The notes: generated by a model from the letters alone, not told the origin. A DNA stretch of 64,000 nucleotides from an uncultured Sphingomonadaceae bacterium (GCA_947489315.1 CANLCX010000001.1:933501-997500), one strand, 5' to 3'; positions 24,623 to 36,692 are shown, counted from the stretch's first letter. Made by a program: numbers and translations.

Positions 24623-25426
24623 TCAATTCGCACTACATGCGATCAAAGATTTGATATTTTTCGACAAATCGATTTCCGATGTCTTGGTACAAAGTCCACA
24701 TTCTCCCGCACCAATGGATTTTCCTCTGGTTGTGACCTTGCCTTCCAAGGGTAGAATTTGCCACTCGCCTGCAGATGTACCTTTCAAAATATCTTGGTCG
24801 TCTCCTAGGACTTGAAATAGTTTGAAATGGGGGCCGTCAATTAACTTGGCAGATTGGTCTGTCACCGTTTCTTGATAATGTTTCATGTCATACGGAGTGA
24901 GTGAAGCAACGGATATAGCATCATCCAAGTGGAGGTCGCGTGCCCGTCCATAGTCGTAAAGTCTATAGGTTATGTCCGCGTTTTGCTGCACCTCGATTAG
25001 CTGTATTCCCGGACCAATGGCGTGGATCGTACCTGCCGGGATATAAAACAAGTCCCCCGACTTCACTGGTTTCCAATCCATAAGCTGTTCGATTTGACCA
25101 CAAGCAACGGCCGCATGCAATTTTGTAGCGCTTACTTCCTTGGTTAGACCGATTCCCAAAACAGCACCGGGCTCTGCTTCCAATATATACCAACATTCTT
25201 CCTTGCCACTGAGCGAGCCTTTTCGGCGCGCCTGTCGGTCATTCGGGTGCACTTGAATGGATAGCTTCTCGCTCGTGAACAAATATTTGGTCAGTAATTT
25301 GGGGATGATACCCTTGGGCGGTTGAAACCAAATTTCGCCTATTTTCTCGGCCTGCTTACCACCAAAAATTTTGGGAAGGCTCAATTGCCCCCAAGGTTTT
25401 GGAATAGTTTTCTGTTTGAGTTTCAT
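24623..25426 (-). CDS. manA: class I mannose-6-phosphate isomerase
   Basis: 267 aa cupin enzyme interconverting fructose-6-phosphate and mannose-6-phosphate, feeding GDP-mannose synthesis. Metal ligands are visible in S-I-Q-V-H-P-N-D (Gln and His), E-E-C-W-Y (Glu) and A-G-T-I-H-A-I (His). The start at 25426 (M-K-L-K-Q-K-T-I-P-K-P-W-G) is chosen from family similarity; the frame extends 51 codons upstream into the ugd gene without homology. It lies 16 bp downstream of ugd and ten bases before manC, so the three form an operon. No phosphomannomutase gene is in the window. Confidence 0.92.
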   Translation of the reverse strand: MKLKQKTIPKPWGQLSLPKIFGGKQAEKIGEIWFQPPKGIIPKLLTKYLFTSEKLSIQVHPNDRQARRKGSLSGKEECWYILEAEPGAVLGIGLTKEVSATKLHAAVACGQIEQLMDWKPVKSGDLFYIPAGTIHAIGPGIQLIEVQQNADITYRLYDYGRARDLHLDDAISVASLTPYDMKHYQETVTDQSAKLIDGPHFKLFQVLGDDQDILKGTSAGEWQILPLEGKVTTRGKSIGAGECGLCTKTSEIDLSKNIKSLIACSAN

Positions 25427-25442
25427 GGCTGCCTGCTGACGA

Positions 25443-26747
25443 TCAGCTACGCCCAATGCTGGTATATTCCAACCCGCATTTTGTAACATCGGCTGGATGA
25501 TATATATTGCGCAAGTCAACCAGCGCGTTTCCAGACATTGCCGATGATAATTTTTGGAGGTCGAGAGCACGAAACGCATCCCATTCCGTAACTATCACCA
25601 CTGCATCGGCACCTGAGGCGGCCTCGTAGCTTGTTTCCATCATTGTCACATCCGGCATAATTTCGGCGGCGGCTTCCATTCCTTCTGGATCAAAGGCTGT
25701 GACCTGGGCACCTGCATCTAACAGCGTTTGTGCAATCGCTATGGATGGCGCGTCCCGCATGTCATCGGTGTTCGGTTTGAAAGTGAGGCCGAGAAGCGCA
25801 ATTTTTTTACTTCTCGCCTGGCCACCAATTGCTTGAATGACCTTGCGGCCCATAGCGCGCTTGCGCTGGTCGTTGACCTGAACAACGGCTTCAACGATCC
25901 GCACAGGGCTGTCATTGTCTTGGGCGGTTTTCAACAGTGCCAGAGTATCCTTTGGAAAACAGCTGCCACCATAGCCGGGGCCGGCATGCAGGAATTTGGA
26001 ACCGATGCGGTTATCCAAACCAATGCCGCGCGAAACTTCCTGAACATCGGCGCCAACTTTTTCGCACAAGTCGGCGATTTCATTGATAAATGTTATTTTG
26101 GTCGCGAGAAACGCATTGGCTGCATATTTGGTCAATTCTGCTGTGCGGCGACCGGTAAAGAGAATGGGAGATTGGTTCAGGAATAGAGGGCGATATATCT
26201 CGCTCATGACATCCTTTGCCCATTCTATTTCGGCACCGATGACAATACGATCAGGGCGTTTGAAATCGTCAATCGCGGCACCTTCTCTGAGAAATTCGGG
26301 ATTGGATACAACGGCAAATTGGTCAGCGCTGAGCTTTTTTGACAATATCATTTCGACTTCATCACCAGTGCCGACGGGTACTGTCGATTTAGTTATGACG
26401 ACAGTGGGTTTGGTGATTGCTTCGGCTATCTCTTCACTGGCGGCATAAACATAGCTCAGGTCAGCATGGCCATCGCCACGTCGCGAGGGTGTTCCTACAG
26501 CAATGAACACGGCATCGCAGTCTTTGACCGATTCTTTCAGGTCGCCCGAAAAAGAGAGGCGGTCGCTATTAACATTACGCTCTACCAAACTAGCAAGGCC
26601 GGGCTCAAAAATTGGCATGATATTTTGATTGAGTTTATCAATCTTGCTGGGATCCTTGTCGACGCACACAACTTGATGGCCAAAATCAGCAAAACAGGCT
26701 CCAGAAACCAGGCCAACATAGCCAGATCCAATCATTGCTATTTTCAT
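25443..26747 (-). CDS. ugd: UDP-glucose 6-dehydrogenase
   Basis: 434 aa enzyme oxidising UDP-glucose twice to UDP-glucuronate. NAD motif G-S-G-Y-V-G-L at 7-13, T-P-S-R-R near 86, the catalytic Cys263 in G-P-G-Y-G-G-S-C-F-P-K-D and Lys207 in A-E-L-T-K-Y-A-A-N-A-F. Length and the absence of GDP-mannose-type features favour UDP-glucose over GDP-mannose as substrate, although the neighbouring mannose genes make GDP-mannose dehydrogenase worth excluding. First gene of the ugd-manA-manC operon; the upstream region is divergent with the CapD-type gene. Confidence 0.9.
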   Translation of the reverse strand: MKIAMIGSGYVGLVSGACFADFGHQVVCVDKDPSKIDKLNQNIMPIFEPGLASLVERNVNSDRLSFSGDLKESVKDCDAVFIAVGTPSRRGDGHADLSYVYAASEEIAEAITKPTVVITKSTVPVGTGDEVEMILSKKLSADQFAVVSNPEFLREGAAIDDFKRPDRIVIGAEIEWAKDVMSEIYRPLFLNQSPILFTGRRTAELTKYAANAFLATKITFINEIADLCEKVGADVQEVSRGIGLDNRIGSKFLHAGPGYGGSCFPKDTLALLKTAQDNDSPVRIVEAVVQVNDQRKRAMGRKVIQAIGGQARSKKIALLGLTFKPNTDDMRDAPSIAIAQTLLDAGAQVTAFDPEGMEAAAEIMPDVTMMETSYEAASGADAVVIVTEWDAFRALDLQKLSSAMSGNALVDLRNIYHPADVTKCGLEYTSIGRS

Positions 26748-27048
26748 AGTGTTCCTTTGATAATCTATTACTTAAAACATGGTTGGGCTTAATGCCGCGC
26801 TTCTGGCCTGATCAACATTTTTGGTCAAGCGCGGTAAAGGGTTCCGACTTCTCTTAAGAGCATTCTGCCTGATATTAGCGATGGTTGGTAAAGATTTAAT
26901 GTGCATGAGCCAGTCATTACTGAGCTAGCCGCAGTTTGAAAAATAGCTACGCCCTTATGGCCAACGGCCGAAATTGTTGGAAAATGCCACAGCAGCCGTT
27001 AATAAGCTATGGTTAGAATAGGACTTAGCATTTTAGTATTTGAGTGAT
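26748..27048. promoter_or_regulatory. divergent promoter region between ugd and the CapD-type dehydratase, with an 8-bp inverted repeat
   Basis: About 300 bases without a gene and visibly richer in A/T than its surroundings. It must hold both promoters. The clearest structure is an inverted repeat CCGCGCTT (26795-26802) and AAGCGCGG (26827-26834) with a 24-base spacer, near the ugd side. The arms could be an operator or an mRNA hairpin in the ugd leader. No recognised regulator site. Confidence 0.5.
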
Positions 27049-28980
27049 ATGGGGATTTTTACAATCGAGACAATTACCGCCTTGATTACCAATGCTTTGG
27101 CTAAAATTGCGAACATGACGCGATGGAAAAAGCAGCTCACAGTGGTGAGCCTGGATATAATCCTCTGCATATTATCAATATTAATTGCCTACTCCCTGCG
27201 AATTGGCGTCTGGGTTTATTGGGACTTGGCTATACAGAAAGTTGTCCTCGCTTCTTTGCTGCTGTTAATACCGATTTTCTATTTCAGCGGTGTTTACAAT
27301 GCGATTTTTCGCTACGCAGGTTCTGGAATGATGAAGACCCTAGCTAGGGCCTTCATGATTTATGCCGCGCCGATGATTATCATTTTTTCAGTAGTCGGAA
27401 TGGCAGGCGTTCCTAGGACTATTGGTGTTATCCAGCCGATAATTTTCTTTATAATGGTCGGATTTTCGCGCGTTACCGCTCGTTATCTGATGGTCGATAT
27501 ATTGGGGCGTAACCTTTTCGGTGGGCAGGTCAAAACCGTCCTGATCTATGGCGCCGGCAGTGCCGGGCAGCAACTGGCATCGTCGATGCGATCGGAACCT
27601 GCAATGCGGCTGCGTGGTTATGTGGACGATGACCGCCGGTTGAACGGGCAGAAATTGGATGGTGACCGAGTTTTTTGGAGTGGTGATCTACCGGATATAA
27701 TCAGCAAATATGCGATAACTGACATATTGCTTGCTTTGCCGAAAATCTCTCGCAAAAAGCGCCGGTCCATTGTCGATCAAATTCAGAAATTCAAAGTTCA
27801 TGTCCAGACGCTGCCGAATATGAAGGATATCATGGATGGACAAGTATCCTTTAATGACATTCGCGAACTAGACATTGAAGACCTGCTGGGCCGGGAACCA
27901 GTGGCCCCTAATGAGCTGCTGCTCGGACGAACAATTGTCGGCAAAACAGTCATGGTTACGGGCGCTGGTGGTTCTATTGGTAGCGAACTTTGCAGACAAA
28001 TTGTTCAATCGGGAGCCCGTAAATTACTGTTATTTGAGTTATCAGAATTTTCGCTCTACGCCATCGAAACAGAGCTCCGGAGATACGCGAAAAACCGCGA
28101 TTTGGGAAACATCGATATCATACCAGTATTGGGTTCGGTTACAGATGCCATTCGCCTTCAAGAAACCTTGGCTTATTGGCGGCCCGATACAATTTTCCAC
28201 GCTGCGGCCTATAAGCATGTGCCGCTAGTGGAGGCTAACCCCGTCGAGGGCATAAGAAACAACGTTCTGGGTACATTCGAGCTCGCCAATGCAGCGCACA
28301 TTGCGAAAGTAAGTGATTTCATTCTTATCAGTACGGATAAAGCGGTTCGCCCGACGAACGTAATGGGCGCGACCAAACGAGGTGCTGAACAGATCATACA
28401 AGCTTTCGCTGAGAAAAGTGAAACCAGGTTTTCAATGGTCCGCTTCGGCAACGTCTTGGGATCAAGTGGTTCCGTAGTACCGCTATTTCGGCAGCAGATT
28501 GAGATGGGCGGTCCTATCACACTGACCCATCGCGACGTTACGCGCTATTTCATGACTATACCGGAAGCTGCGCAACTGGTTATCCAAGCCGGCGGCATGG
28601 CCAAAGGCGGCGAGGTATTTGTGCTTGATATGGGCAAGGCCGTGCGAATTATTGATCTGGCAAATACGATGGTACAGCTTTCTGGTCTAACGGTTCGGAG
28701 CGAAGCTGATCCGGACGGTGATATTGAGATTCAAGAGATTGGGATGCGTCCTGGTGAAAAGCTCTATGAGGAACTGATCATCGGTAATGATCCGAAATCG
28801 ACGGTTCACAACCGGATTATGATGGCGCGTGAGAGTCACCTGGATCAGGCTGATTTGGACCAGCTATTGAGTGGTTTTAGGAAATGTCGCGAATCTGAGG
28901 AAGCAATTGGGTTGCTGAAAAAAATGGTCCCGGAATTTGATCATCAGCGGGACAATGAAAAGGTCGAAATAGCCTCTTGA
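27049..28980 (+). CDS. membrane-anchored CapD/WbpM-type UDP-sugar 4,6-dehydratase
   Basis: 643 aa (the TTG at 27040 would add three residues; a Met at 27115 is another possible start). Four N-terminal transmembrane segments (about 30-135), a first Rossmann domain with I-Y-G-A-G-S-A-G-Q-Q near 165-175, then the catalytic SDR domain with V-T-G-A-G-G-S-I-G-S-E-L near 303-314 and S-T-D-K-A-V-R-P-T-N-V-M-G-A-T-K near 428-443. The Tyr of the usual catalytic triad is Met here, as in the long PglF/WbpM dehydratases, in contrast to PseB of this window. It likely converts UDP-GlcNAc to the 4-keto-6-deoxy sugar for bacillosamine, FucNAc or QuiNAc. Faces cysQ. Confidence 0.92.
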   Translation: MGIFTIETITALITNALAKIANMTRWKKQLTVVSLDIILCILSILIAYSLRIGVWVYWDLAIQKVVLASLLLLIPIFYFSGVYNAIFRYAGSGMMKTLARAFMIYAAPMIIIFSVVGMAGVPRTIGVIQPIIFFIMVGFSRVTARYLMVDILGRNLFGGQVKTVLIYGAGSAGQQLASSMRSEPAMRLRGYVDDDRRLNGQKLDGDRVFWSGDLPDIISKYAITDILLALPKISRKKRRSIVDQIQKFKVHVQTLPNMKDIMDGQVSFNDIRELDIEDLLGREPVAPNELLLGRTIVGKTVMVTGAGGSIGSELCRQIVQSGARKLLLFELSEFSLYAIETELRRYAKNRDLGNIDIIPVLGSVTDAIRLQETLAYWRPDTIFHAAAYKHVPLVEANPVEGIRNNVLGTFELANAAHIAKVSDFILISTDKAVRPTNVMGATKRGAEQIIQAFAEKSETRFSMVRFGNVLGSSGSVVPLFRQQIEMGGPITLTHRDVTRYFMTIPEAAQLVIQAGGMAKGGEVFVLDMGKAVRIIDLANTMVQLSGLTVRSEADPDGDIEIQEIGMRPGEKLYEELIIGNDPKSTVHNRIMMARESHLDQADLDQLLSGFRKCRESEEAIGLLKKMVPEFDHQRDNEKVEIAS

Positions 28981-29004
28981 GGCTTCTGTAACGGACTATT
29001 GTTC

Positions 29005-29733
29005 CTAAAGCCCTTTTACCAAAGCCAATATGCGATTGGCATCTTCGCTGTGACAGATCAGTAAGTCAGGCAAATAAGTGTCCCTTTGATTATATATCAG
29101 TGGACGGCCATCGATGCGGGAACAATGGAGCCCGTGCGCTTCGGCAACCGCAGCCGGAGCGCAATTATCCCATTCATATTGACCGCCCGAATGCAGATAA
29201 ATATCAGCTTCCCCCCGAACAATAGCCATGGCTTTTGCGCCTGCGGAGCCCATTGGAATAAGGTCCGCATCCAATATCTCTGCAATTGCCACAGCTTCTT
29301 TGGCTGGTCGGGATCGGCTCACCACCATGCGCGGCTTATGGCTGCGAACCGGCGAAGCAATCGGTAAGTCGCTGCGCAAGGTTAAATCGAAGCTCGGCAG
29401 CGCAACCGCCCCAACCACCGCTTTTCCGTCGATCGCCAAAGCGACATGGACAGCCCAGTCATCGCGGCCTTCGCTATATTCGCGGGTGCCGTCTACTGGA
29501 TCAATGATCCAGACGCGGTCTTTATCCAATCGACTGTCCGTGTCCTTGCTTTCTTCAGACAGCAGGCCATCGTCAGGCCGTTGTTCGCGCAGAGCTGCGA
29601 CGAGCATCTCATTTGCCGCCTTATCGCCAGCGTCGCCTAGACTTTTACCAGTCAAATTGGAGCTTTCGCGCAATTCCAAGAGCAAAGTGCCGGCATCTTC
29701 CGCCAGCTTTGCAGCCAATTCAGCATCTGTCAT
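29005..29733 (-). CDS. cysQ: 3'(2'),5'-bisphosphate nucleotidase
   Basis: 242 aa inositol-monophosphatase-fold enzyme that hydrolyses PAP/PAPS-derived 3'-phosphoadenosine nucleotides, recycling the sulfate assimilation by-product. The metal motif [12 protein letters not shown] is near 75-86, the upstream acidic L-L-S-E-E-S at about 60, and the second site Y-E-W-D-N-C-A-P-A near 190. ATG 29733 overlaps the cysNC stop as ATGA, so cysQ is translationally coupled to the sulfate activation genes, which strongly supports the assignment. A GTG-type start five codons upstream is possible. Confidence 0.93.
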   Translation of the reverse strand: MTDAELAAKLAEDAGTLLLELRESSNLTGKSLGDAGDKAANEMLVAALREQRPDDGLLSEESKDTDSRLDKDRVWIIDPVDGTREYSEGRDDWAVHVALAIDGKAVVGAVALPSFDLTLRSDLPIASPVRSHKPRMVVSRSRPAKEAVAIAEILDADLIPMGSAGAKAMAIVRGEADIYLHSGGQYEWDNCAPAAVAEAHGLHCSRIDGRPLIYNQRDTYLPDLLICHSEDANRILALVKGL

Positions 29734-31670
29734 ATCGTATAGGACCAACTACCGACTATTTTGTCCACGATAATTTCTGCCGCTTCTTCGGGGCTCATCT
29801 TGGTTGTATCGATCCGCATTTCAGGATTTTGGGGAATCTCATAATCGCTATCGATACCGGTGAAATTTTTGAGTTCCCCGGCGCGGGCCTTTTTATACAG
29901 GCCTTTGACATCGCGTTCTTCGGCAACAGCCAGTGGTGTATCTACGAATATCTCGATAAATTCGTCATCGGGCAACATGGAGCGAACCAGCTGTCGTTCG
30001 GCTCTAAACGGCGAAATAAAGGCGGTCAGCACGATCAACCCTGCATCGGCCATTAATTTCGCGACTTCGCCAATGCGGCGGATATTTTCTACCCGATCGA
30101 CGTCCGTGAACCCCAAATCCTTGTTCAATCCATGCCGTACATTGTCGCCATCCAGCAGGAAGCTGTGCTTGCCGAGCGCATGCAGACGTTTTTCAACCAT
30201 ATTGGCAATGGTCGACTTGCCCGAGCCAGAGAGGCCTGTAAACCAAACAACCCGCGGCTCCTGGCGCTTTTGCAAGGCATGGGCCGCGCGGTCTACGTCG
30301 ACATCCTGCCAATGGACATTTTGTGACCGCCGCAAACAAAAGTGCAACATTCCTGCGGCAACAGTCGCGTTGCTGATCTTGTCAATCAGGATGAAACCAC
30401 CAAGATCGCGATTATCGGCATAGGGTTCGAATATAATAGGGCGATCCGTGGCGATTTCAGCCACACCAATGCCATTTAGCTCCAGCGTCTTGGCCGCGAG
30501 CTGCTCCATATTGTTAACGTTGACCTGGTATTTCGGCGGTTGAACCGTGGCGCTCACAAACTGCGTGCCGATCTTCATCCAATAGCTACGGCCCGGCAAG
30601 AGTTCTGATTCATCCATCCAGACTATGGTCGTTTCAAACTGATCAGCAACCTGAGGCGGTGCATCCACAGCGGATATGACGTCGCCGCGAGAGCAATCAA
30701 TTTCATCTGCCAAAGTGAGCGTAACGGATTGTCCAGCGACAGCCTCATCAAGGTCGCCATCCAGCGTAACGATACGTTTGACGGTGGTTGTTTTGCCAGA
30801 CGGCAATATACGCACTTGATCGCCGGGTTTAACGGTACCACTGGCAATTTGACCGCTGAAACCCCGGAAATCTAGATTGGGTCGGTTCACCCATTGAACG
30901 CCCATGCGAAGCGGGCGCGCCTGATTGGCGGTCACCATCACCTCAACATTTTCGAGATGCTGCACCAAGGTTGGACCATTATACCAAGGCGTATTATCCG
31001 ACTTGCTGGTGATATTATCTCCAGACAGGCCGGAAATCGGCATGGGCGTGAACGCTGCTATGCCGATTTCTTCGGCAAAAGCGGTGTAGTCGGCAATGAT
31101 TTTTTCATAGACGGCTTGGTCATATCCAACCAGATCCATCTTGTTCACGGCAACAACCAGATGCTTGATCCCGATCAGATGCGCCAAATAGCTGTGGCGG
31201 CGTGTCTGGGTTAAAATGCCTTGCCGGGCGTCGATCAATATTACCGCGAGATCAGCAGTGGAGGCACCAGTGACCATATTACGGGTATATTGCTCATGAC
31301 CGGGTGTGTCCGCGACGATGAACTTGCGTTTTTCTGTCGCGAAGAAGCGATAGGCAACGTCAATTGTGATGCCCTGTTCCCGTTCGGCGGCCAATCCGTC
31401 CACGAGCAGAGCGAAATCGATCTCCTGACCTTGTGTTCCAACCTTCTTGCTATCCGCTTCCAATGTAGCCAGCTGATCTTCAAAGATCATCTTTGAATCA
31501 TACAGCAAACGCCCGATTAAAGTTGATTTGCCGTCATCTACTGAGCCACAGGTAATGAAGCGTAGCATTGTCTTATGCTGATGCGTTTCGAGATAAGCAT
31601 CAATATCCTCGGCAATCAGGGCATCAGTCCGGTAGATTGTTTCGGGATCGATATCTTCAGAATGGGCCAT
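29730..31670 (-). CDS. cysNC: bifunctional sulfate adenylyltransferase subunit 1 / adenylylsulfate kinase
   Basis: 646 aa fusion. Residues about 35-440 are the CysN GTPase that powers ATP sulfurylase: [14 protein letters not shown] near 42-55, D-T-P-G-H-E-Q-Y near 119-126 and N-K-M-D near 175-178. Residues about 460-646 are APS kinase (CysC): [12 protein letters not shown] near 476-487, G-D-N-V-R-H-G-L and an A-F-I-S-P-F segment. Together with CysD it makes APS and then PAPS. Its start overlaps the cysD stop (TGATG) and its stop overlaps cysQ, so the order cysD-cysNC-cysQ is one operon. The fusion is common in alphaproteobacteria. Confidence 0.96.
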   Translation of the reverse strand: MAHSEDIDPETIYRTDALIAEDIDAYLETHQHKTMLRFITCGSVDDGKSTLIGRLLYDSKMIFEDQLATLEADSKKVGTQGQEIDFALLVDGLAAEREQGITIDVAYRFFATEKRKFIVADTPGHEQYTRNMVTGASTADLAVILIDARQGILTQTRRHSYLAHLIGIKHLVVAVNKMDLVGYDQAVYEKIIADYTAFAEEIGIAAFTPMPISGLSGDNITSKSDNTPWYNGPTLVQHLENVEVMVTANQARPLRMGVQWVNRPNLDFRGFSGQIASGTVKPGDQVRILPSGKTTTVKRIVTLDGDLDEAVAGQSVTLTLADEIDCSRGDVISAVDAPPQVADQFETTIVWMDESELLPGRSYWMKIGTQFVSATVQPPKYQVNVNNMEQLAAKTLELNGIGVAEIATDRPIIFEPYADNRDLGGFILIDKISNATVAAGMLHFCLRRSQNVHWQDVDVDRAAHALQKRQEPRVVWFTGLSGSGKSTIANMVEKRLHALGKHSFLLDGDNVRHGLNKDLGFTDVDRVENIRRIGEVAKLMADAGLIVLTAFISPFRAERQLVRSMLPDDEFIEIFVDTPLAVAEERDVKGLYKKARAGELKNFTGIDSDYEIPQNPEMRIDTTKMSPEEAAEIIVDKIVGSWSYTI

Positions 31671-32566
31671 CAGAAGTATCCCTCCTGCTTCTTCTTCTCC
31701 ATCGAGGCGGCCTGATCATGATCAATGGCCCGTCCCTGCCGCTCGGATGTGGTTGTCAGCAACATTTCCTGAATAATCTGGGGCAGGGTGGTTGCCTCAC
31801 TCTCGACCGCACCGGTTAGCGGATAGCAGCCCAATGTCCGGAAACGAATGGATCGCTCTACGGGCTTCTCCCCCTCCTCAAACCGGAAACGGTCATCATC
31901 GATCATCAGCAGCATGCCATCGCGTTCGACAGTCGGGCGACGCGCTGAGAAATAAAGCGGGACAATCTCGATATTCTCCAAGTGAATATATTGCCAAATA
32001 TCCAGTTCCGTCCAGTTGGACAGCGGGAAAACGCGAATGCTTTCGCCTTTCGATTTCCGTGTATTATAAAGCTTCCAAAGCTCTGGACGTTGATTTTTGG
32101 GATCCCAGCGATGATTGGCAGACCGAAAAGAAAAAATACGCTCCTTCGCGCGACTTTTTTCTTCGTCCCTTCGGGCACCACCAAATGCAGCATCAAAGCC
32201 ATATTGATCAAGGGCCTGTTTGAGTCCTTGAGTCTTCCACATATCGGTATGAAGACCGCCATGATCAAATGGATTGATACCACGCTCTTTCGCTTCGGGA
32301 TTTTGGTGAACGAGTAATTCCATGCCCGCATCTTTGGCTGATTTCTCTCGCAGCTTATACATTTCCTGAAATTTCCACGTTGTGTCGACGTGCAAGAGGG
32401 GGAACGGGGGCGGAGAAGGGAAAAATGCTTTTTTCGCAAGATGGAGCATAACCGCGCTATCTTTGCCCACGGAATAGAGCATAACAGGTTTCTCTGCTTC
32501 GGCGGCAACCTCGCGCATAATATGTATGGCTTCGGATTCGAGGCGCTGGAGATGGGTCAGGCTCAT
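31670..32566 (-). CDS. cysD: sulfate adenylyltransferase subunit 2
   Basis: 298 aa PP-loop ATPase forming APS from ATP and sulfate with CysN. The PP motif [11 protein letters not shown] lies near 31-41; the [15 protein letters not shown] block near 145-159 and [16 protein letters not shown] are diagnostic. ATG 32566 (M-S-L-T-H-L) is preferred over a GTG nine codons upstream. First gene of the operon; its promoter lies in the 200 bp separating it from fadH. No adjacent reductase or sulfotransferase is present, so whether PAPS serves cysteine synthesis or sulfation of the local glycan cannot be told. Confidence 0.95.
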   Translation of the reverse strand: MSLTHLQRLESEAIHIMREVAAEAEKPVMLYSVGKDSAVMLHLAKKAFFPSPPPFPLLHVDTTWKFQEMYKLREKSAKDAGMELLVHQNPEAKERGINPFDHGGLHTDMWKTQGLKQALDQYGFDAAFGGARRDEEKSRAKERIFSFRSANHRWDPKNQRPELWKLYNTRKSKGESIRVFPLSNWTELDIWQYIHLENIEIVPLYFSARRPTVERDGMLLMIDDDRFRFEEGEKPVERSIRFRTLGCYPLTGAVESEATTLPQIIQEMLLTTTSERQGRAIDHDQAASMEKKKQEGYF

Positions 32567-32713
32567 TGCAGGTTTGCTTTCATTACATGTCACTTTCAGA
32601 TGCCTATGAGGCTAAAGGCACCGATCAAGAGACATGCATATAGCGAACTTGCAACGCAATGGCTGTCAAGATTTTCTTATTATAGATAAACATTGCTTGT
32701 ACAATATCTTGCG

Positions 32714-32750
32714 ACCCGATCGTTGCGCATCTTGTTGCATCACCCGATCG
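32714..32750. repeat. direct repeat ACCCGATCG in the gap between cysD and fadH
   Basis: Two nine-base copies (32714-32722 and 32742-32750), 28 bases apart start to start, the second extended to the palindrome CCCGATCGGG. It lies about 150 bases upstream of cysD and just downstream of the fadH stop. It may be an operator upstream of the cys operon or the 3' structure of fadH; no trailing T-run is seen. Confidence 0.4.
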
Positions 32751-32766
32751 GGCCGAGATATTGGGT

Positions 32767-34923
<2,157 letters not shown>

Positions 34924-34956
34924 TCAAGGGACTTTTTAGATTCGATTGGGATAAAG

Positions 34957-35535
34957 TTGACATCAAAGAAACATACTGACTCCCAGAAAACGGGCAGTTC
35001 AAATGTGGATAGTGATGTCACTAATGGCCGATCATCTGATACGGATCTCACAGAACTCTTTGCTCAATTTCAGTTGCCGCTGGAAAAATATTTCCGGAAA
35101 AGGGTTTATAATCAAAATGAAGTGGAAGACCTGGTTCAGGATGTCTTCTACCGGCTGACATCCCGCGCTGATAATGCGGACTTGGAACGCCCCGAAGCGT
35201 TTATTTTTCAGATAGCTGCAAATTTATTGCGTGATAAGGCGCGCCGCGAAGCGACCAAGCGCGCCTTTACAAAACAATTATCGGATCAAAATGAAAATGC
35301 TTTTGAGGAACTTTCTCCCGAGCGCGTCTTATTAGGTAAAGAGAAAGTAGTGGCGCTGAAAAATGCATTAAACGAATTGCCTGAACGCACCCGGACCGTT
35401 TTCCTGCTGCACAGGTTTGAAGAGTTTAAATATCGTGAGATCGCGCAGCAATTGGGTATATCGATGAGTTCAGTAGAAAAGCATATGATGGATGCCATCA
35501 AACATCTCACGCATCGGATGGGCCCGTCAGAATGA
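34957..35535 (+). CDS. ECF RNA polymerase sigma factor, FecI-like
   Basis: 192 aa. Region 2 is visible as Y-F-R-K-R-V-Y-N-Q-N-E-V-E-D-L-V-Q-D-V-F near 48-67, region 4 with the helix-turn-helix Y-R-E-I-A-Q-Q-L-G-I-S-M-S-S-V-E-K-H near 163-180. This is the FecI subgroup, which responds to a cell-surface signal relayed by a TonB receptor and a FecR protein; exactly those two genes follow. Starts at TTG 34957 with only a weak GGG upstream, so the first 30 polar residues may be shorter in reality. Its stop overlaps fecR (ATGA). Confidence 0.93.
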   Translation: MTSKKHTDSQKTGSSNVDSDVTNGRSSDTDLTELFAQFQLPLEKYFRKRVYNQNEVEDLVQDVFYRLTSRADNADLERPEAFIFQIAANLLRDKARREATKRAFTKQLSDQNENAFEELSPERVLLGKEKVVALKNALNELPERTRTVFLLHRFEEFKYREIAQQLGISMSSVEKHMMDAIKHLTHRMGPSE

Positions 35536-36602
35536 AAGATACTCTTTCCATGAATGCGCTGAACGGCAGGGACAGCATTGAGGAACAGGCGGCCTATTGG
35601 TTTGCGCGTTTGCGCGCCGATAATGCGAGCAAAGGCGATCAGCGTCGGTTTAAAGCGTGGCTGGAAGAGTCCCCACGACATGCCGAAGCCTATGCGTTGC
35701 AGGAAGAAGTCTGGACGGCGATGCAGGACAGCGCGGTCGATGACGAGATTATGGCGATGCGCCAAAATGCCTTAGGTGCATCGGCGGCTGCCAATAATAA
35801 TAGCTGGTACAAATATGGCGCGATCGCAGCCTCCCTGCTGGTTCTGGCGGTTTCCGTAATGTTGGTGAACCCATTTGGCAATTCCAATAGGTCTGGTGGC
35901 GCTGATCCGGCAGAACAATTGGCACAGGTGGAACCCCAATCATCGCCGATTTACCGAACGGCTATCGGTCAAAGATCGACAGTCAATTTGCCGGATGGTT
36001 CCGTGGTCGAATTGAACACGGATAGCCTGATCCAGATTAATTTCAGTGACGAAAGGCGTGACCTTATCTTGCTGCGCGGCGAGGCGCTATTTGATGTTGC
36101 AAAGGATTCCAGCCGCCCCTTTGTTGTCGAAGCGGATGGCAAGTTGATCACCGCTATTGGCACAACCTTCTCTGTCCGGCGGGCGGATGACGAGGTGCGG
36201 GTTACCTTGATCGAAGGAATTGTGACGGTTGATAAAGAGGATGGCGATGACGCTAATCCTGACGCCGTCAGCAAGAAACAAATGCGACCGGGTGAGCAGC
36301 TGGTCGCGCTCGGTGACCAGCCGTTCAAGGTCAATATGATCAACACGGACACTGCCACGAGTTGGAAAGATGGCCGTTTGATTTTCGACAATGAACCTCT
36401 GGGGACGATTGTCCAAGAGGTGAACCGCTATTCCTCACGCAAGCTTGTGGTCGGCGATCCGACCCTGGCTGATATGCGGGTCAGTGGCATTTTTCAGGTC
36501 GGTTCGATTGACAGCTTCGCCGCTGCACTCGAAGCTTCTTTCCCGGTGGCCAATAGCCCGCAGTCGGGCGAAGGCGATATTATTCTCAACTGGAAAGAAT
36601 AG
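35532..36602 (+). CDS. FecR-family anti-sigma/sigma-regulator membrane protein
   Basis: 356 aa. Cytoplasmic N-terminal domain (E-E-Q-A-A-Y-W-F-A-R-L near 17-27 and F-K-A-W-L-E-E-S-P-R-H-A-E-A-Y, the sigma-binding DUF4880-like part), one transmembrane segment at about 94-113, and a periplasmic FecR domain (G-Q-R-S-T-V-N-L-P-D-G-S-V-V-E-L-N, L-R-G-E-A-L-F-D-V, followed by D-G-R-L-I-F-D-N-E-P-L). It receives the signal from the STN domain of the downstream receptor and controls the FecI-like sigma factor. ATG overlaps the sigma stop by four bases, so the pair is co-translated. The receptor gene follows after 178 bp. Confidence 0.94.
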   Translation: MKDTLSMNALNGRDSIEEQAAYWFARLRADNASKGDQRRFKAWLEESPRHAEAYALQEEVWTAMQDSAVDDEIMAMRQNALGASAAANNNSWYKYGAIAASLLVLAVSVMLVNPFGNSNRSGGADPAEQLAQVEPQSSPIYRTAIGQRSTVNLPDGSVVELNTDSLIQINFSDERRDLILLRGEALFDVAKDSSRPFVVEADGKLITAIGTTFSVRRADDEVRVTLIEGIVTVDKEDGDDANPDAVSKKQMRPGEQLVALGDQPFKVNMINTDTATSWKDGRLIFDNEPLGTIVQEVNRYSSRKLVVGDPTLADMRVSGIFQVGSIDSFAAALEASFPVANSPQSGEGDIILNWKE

Positions 36603-36667
36603 TCCCTAGCCTCTGAAAAACCGGCCTTTCCTGCACCTATACTACCCCAAATTTAGCGATAGATTCC

Positions 36668-36692
36668 CCTCAATCTGAAAAAGATTTTGAGG
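36668..36692 (+). promoter_or_regulatory. short imperfect hairpin in the receptor leader
   Basis: CCTCAATC pairs with GATTTTGAGG around a GAAAAA-type loop, with two unpaired bases, between fecR and the receptor gene. It is followed by A-rich sequence, not a T-run, so it is unlikely to be a rho-independent terminator on this strand. It could be a leader structure or part of the receptor promoter. Confidence 0.35.

Noticed and set aside
25443-26747. GDP-mannose 6-dehydrogenase (alginate-type)
   Set aside because: The N-terminal and catalytic Cys regions fit UDP-glucose dehydrogenase better and no alginate genes are present, though the neighbouring manC keeps this worth checking.
28981-29004. 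GGCTT/AAGCC hairpin between the CapD-type gene and cysQ as a bidirectional terminator
   Set aside because: Only five base pairs with a long loop, and no consistent T-run; too weak to call.
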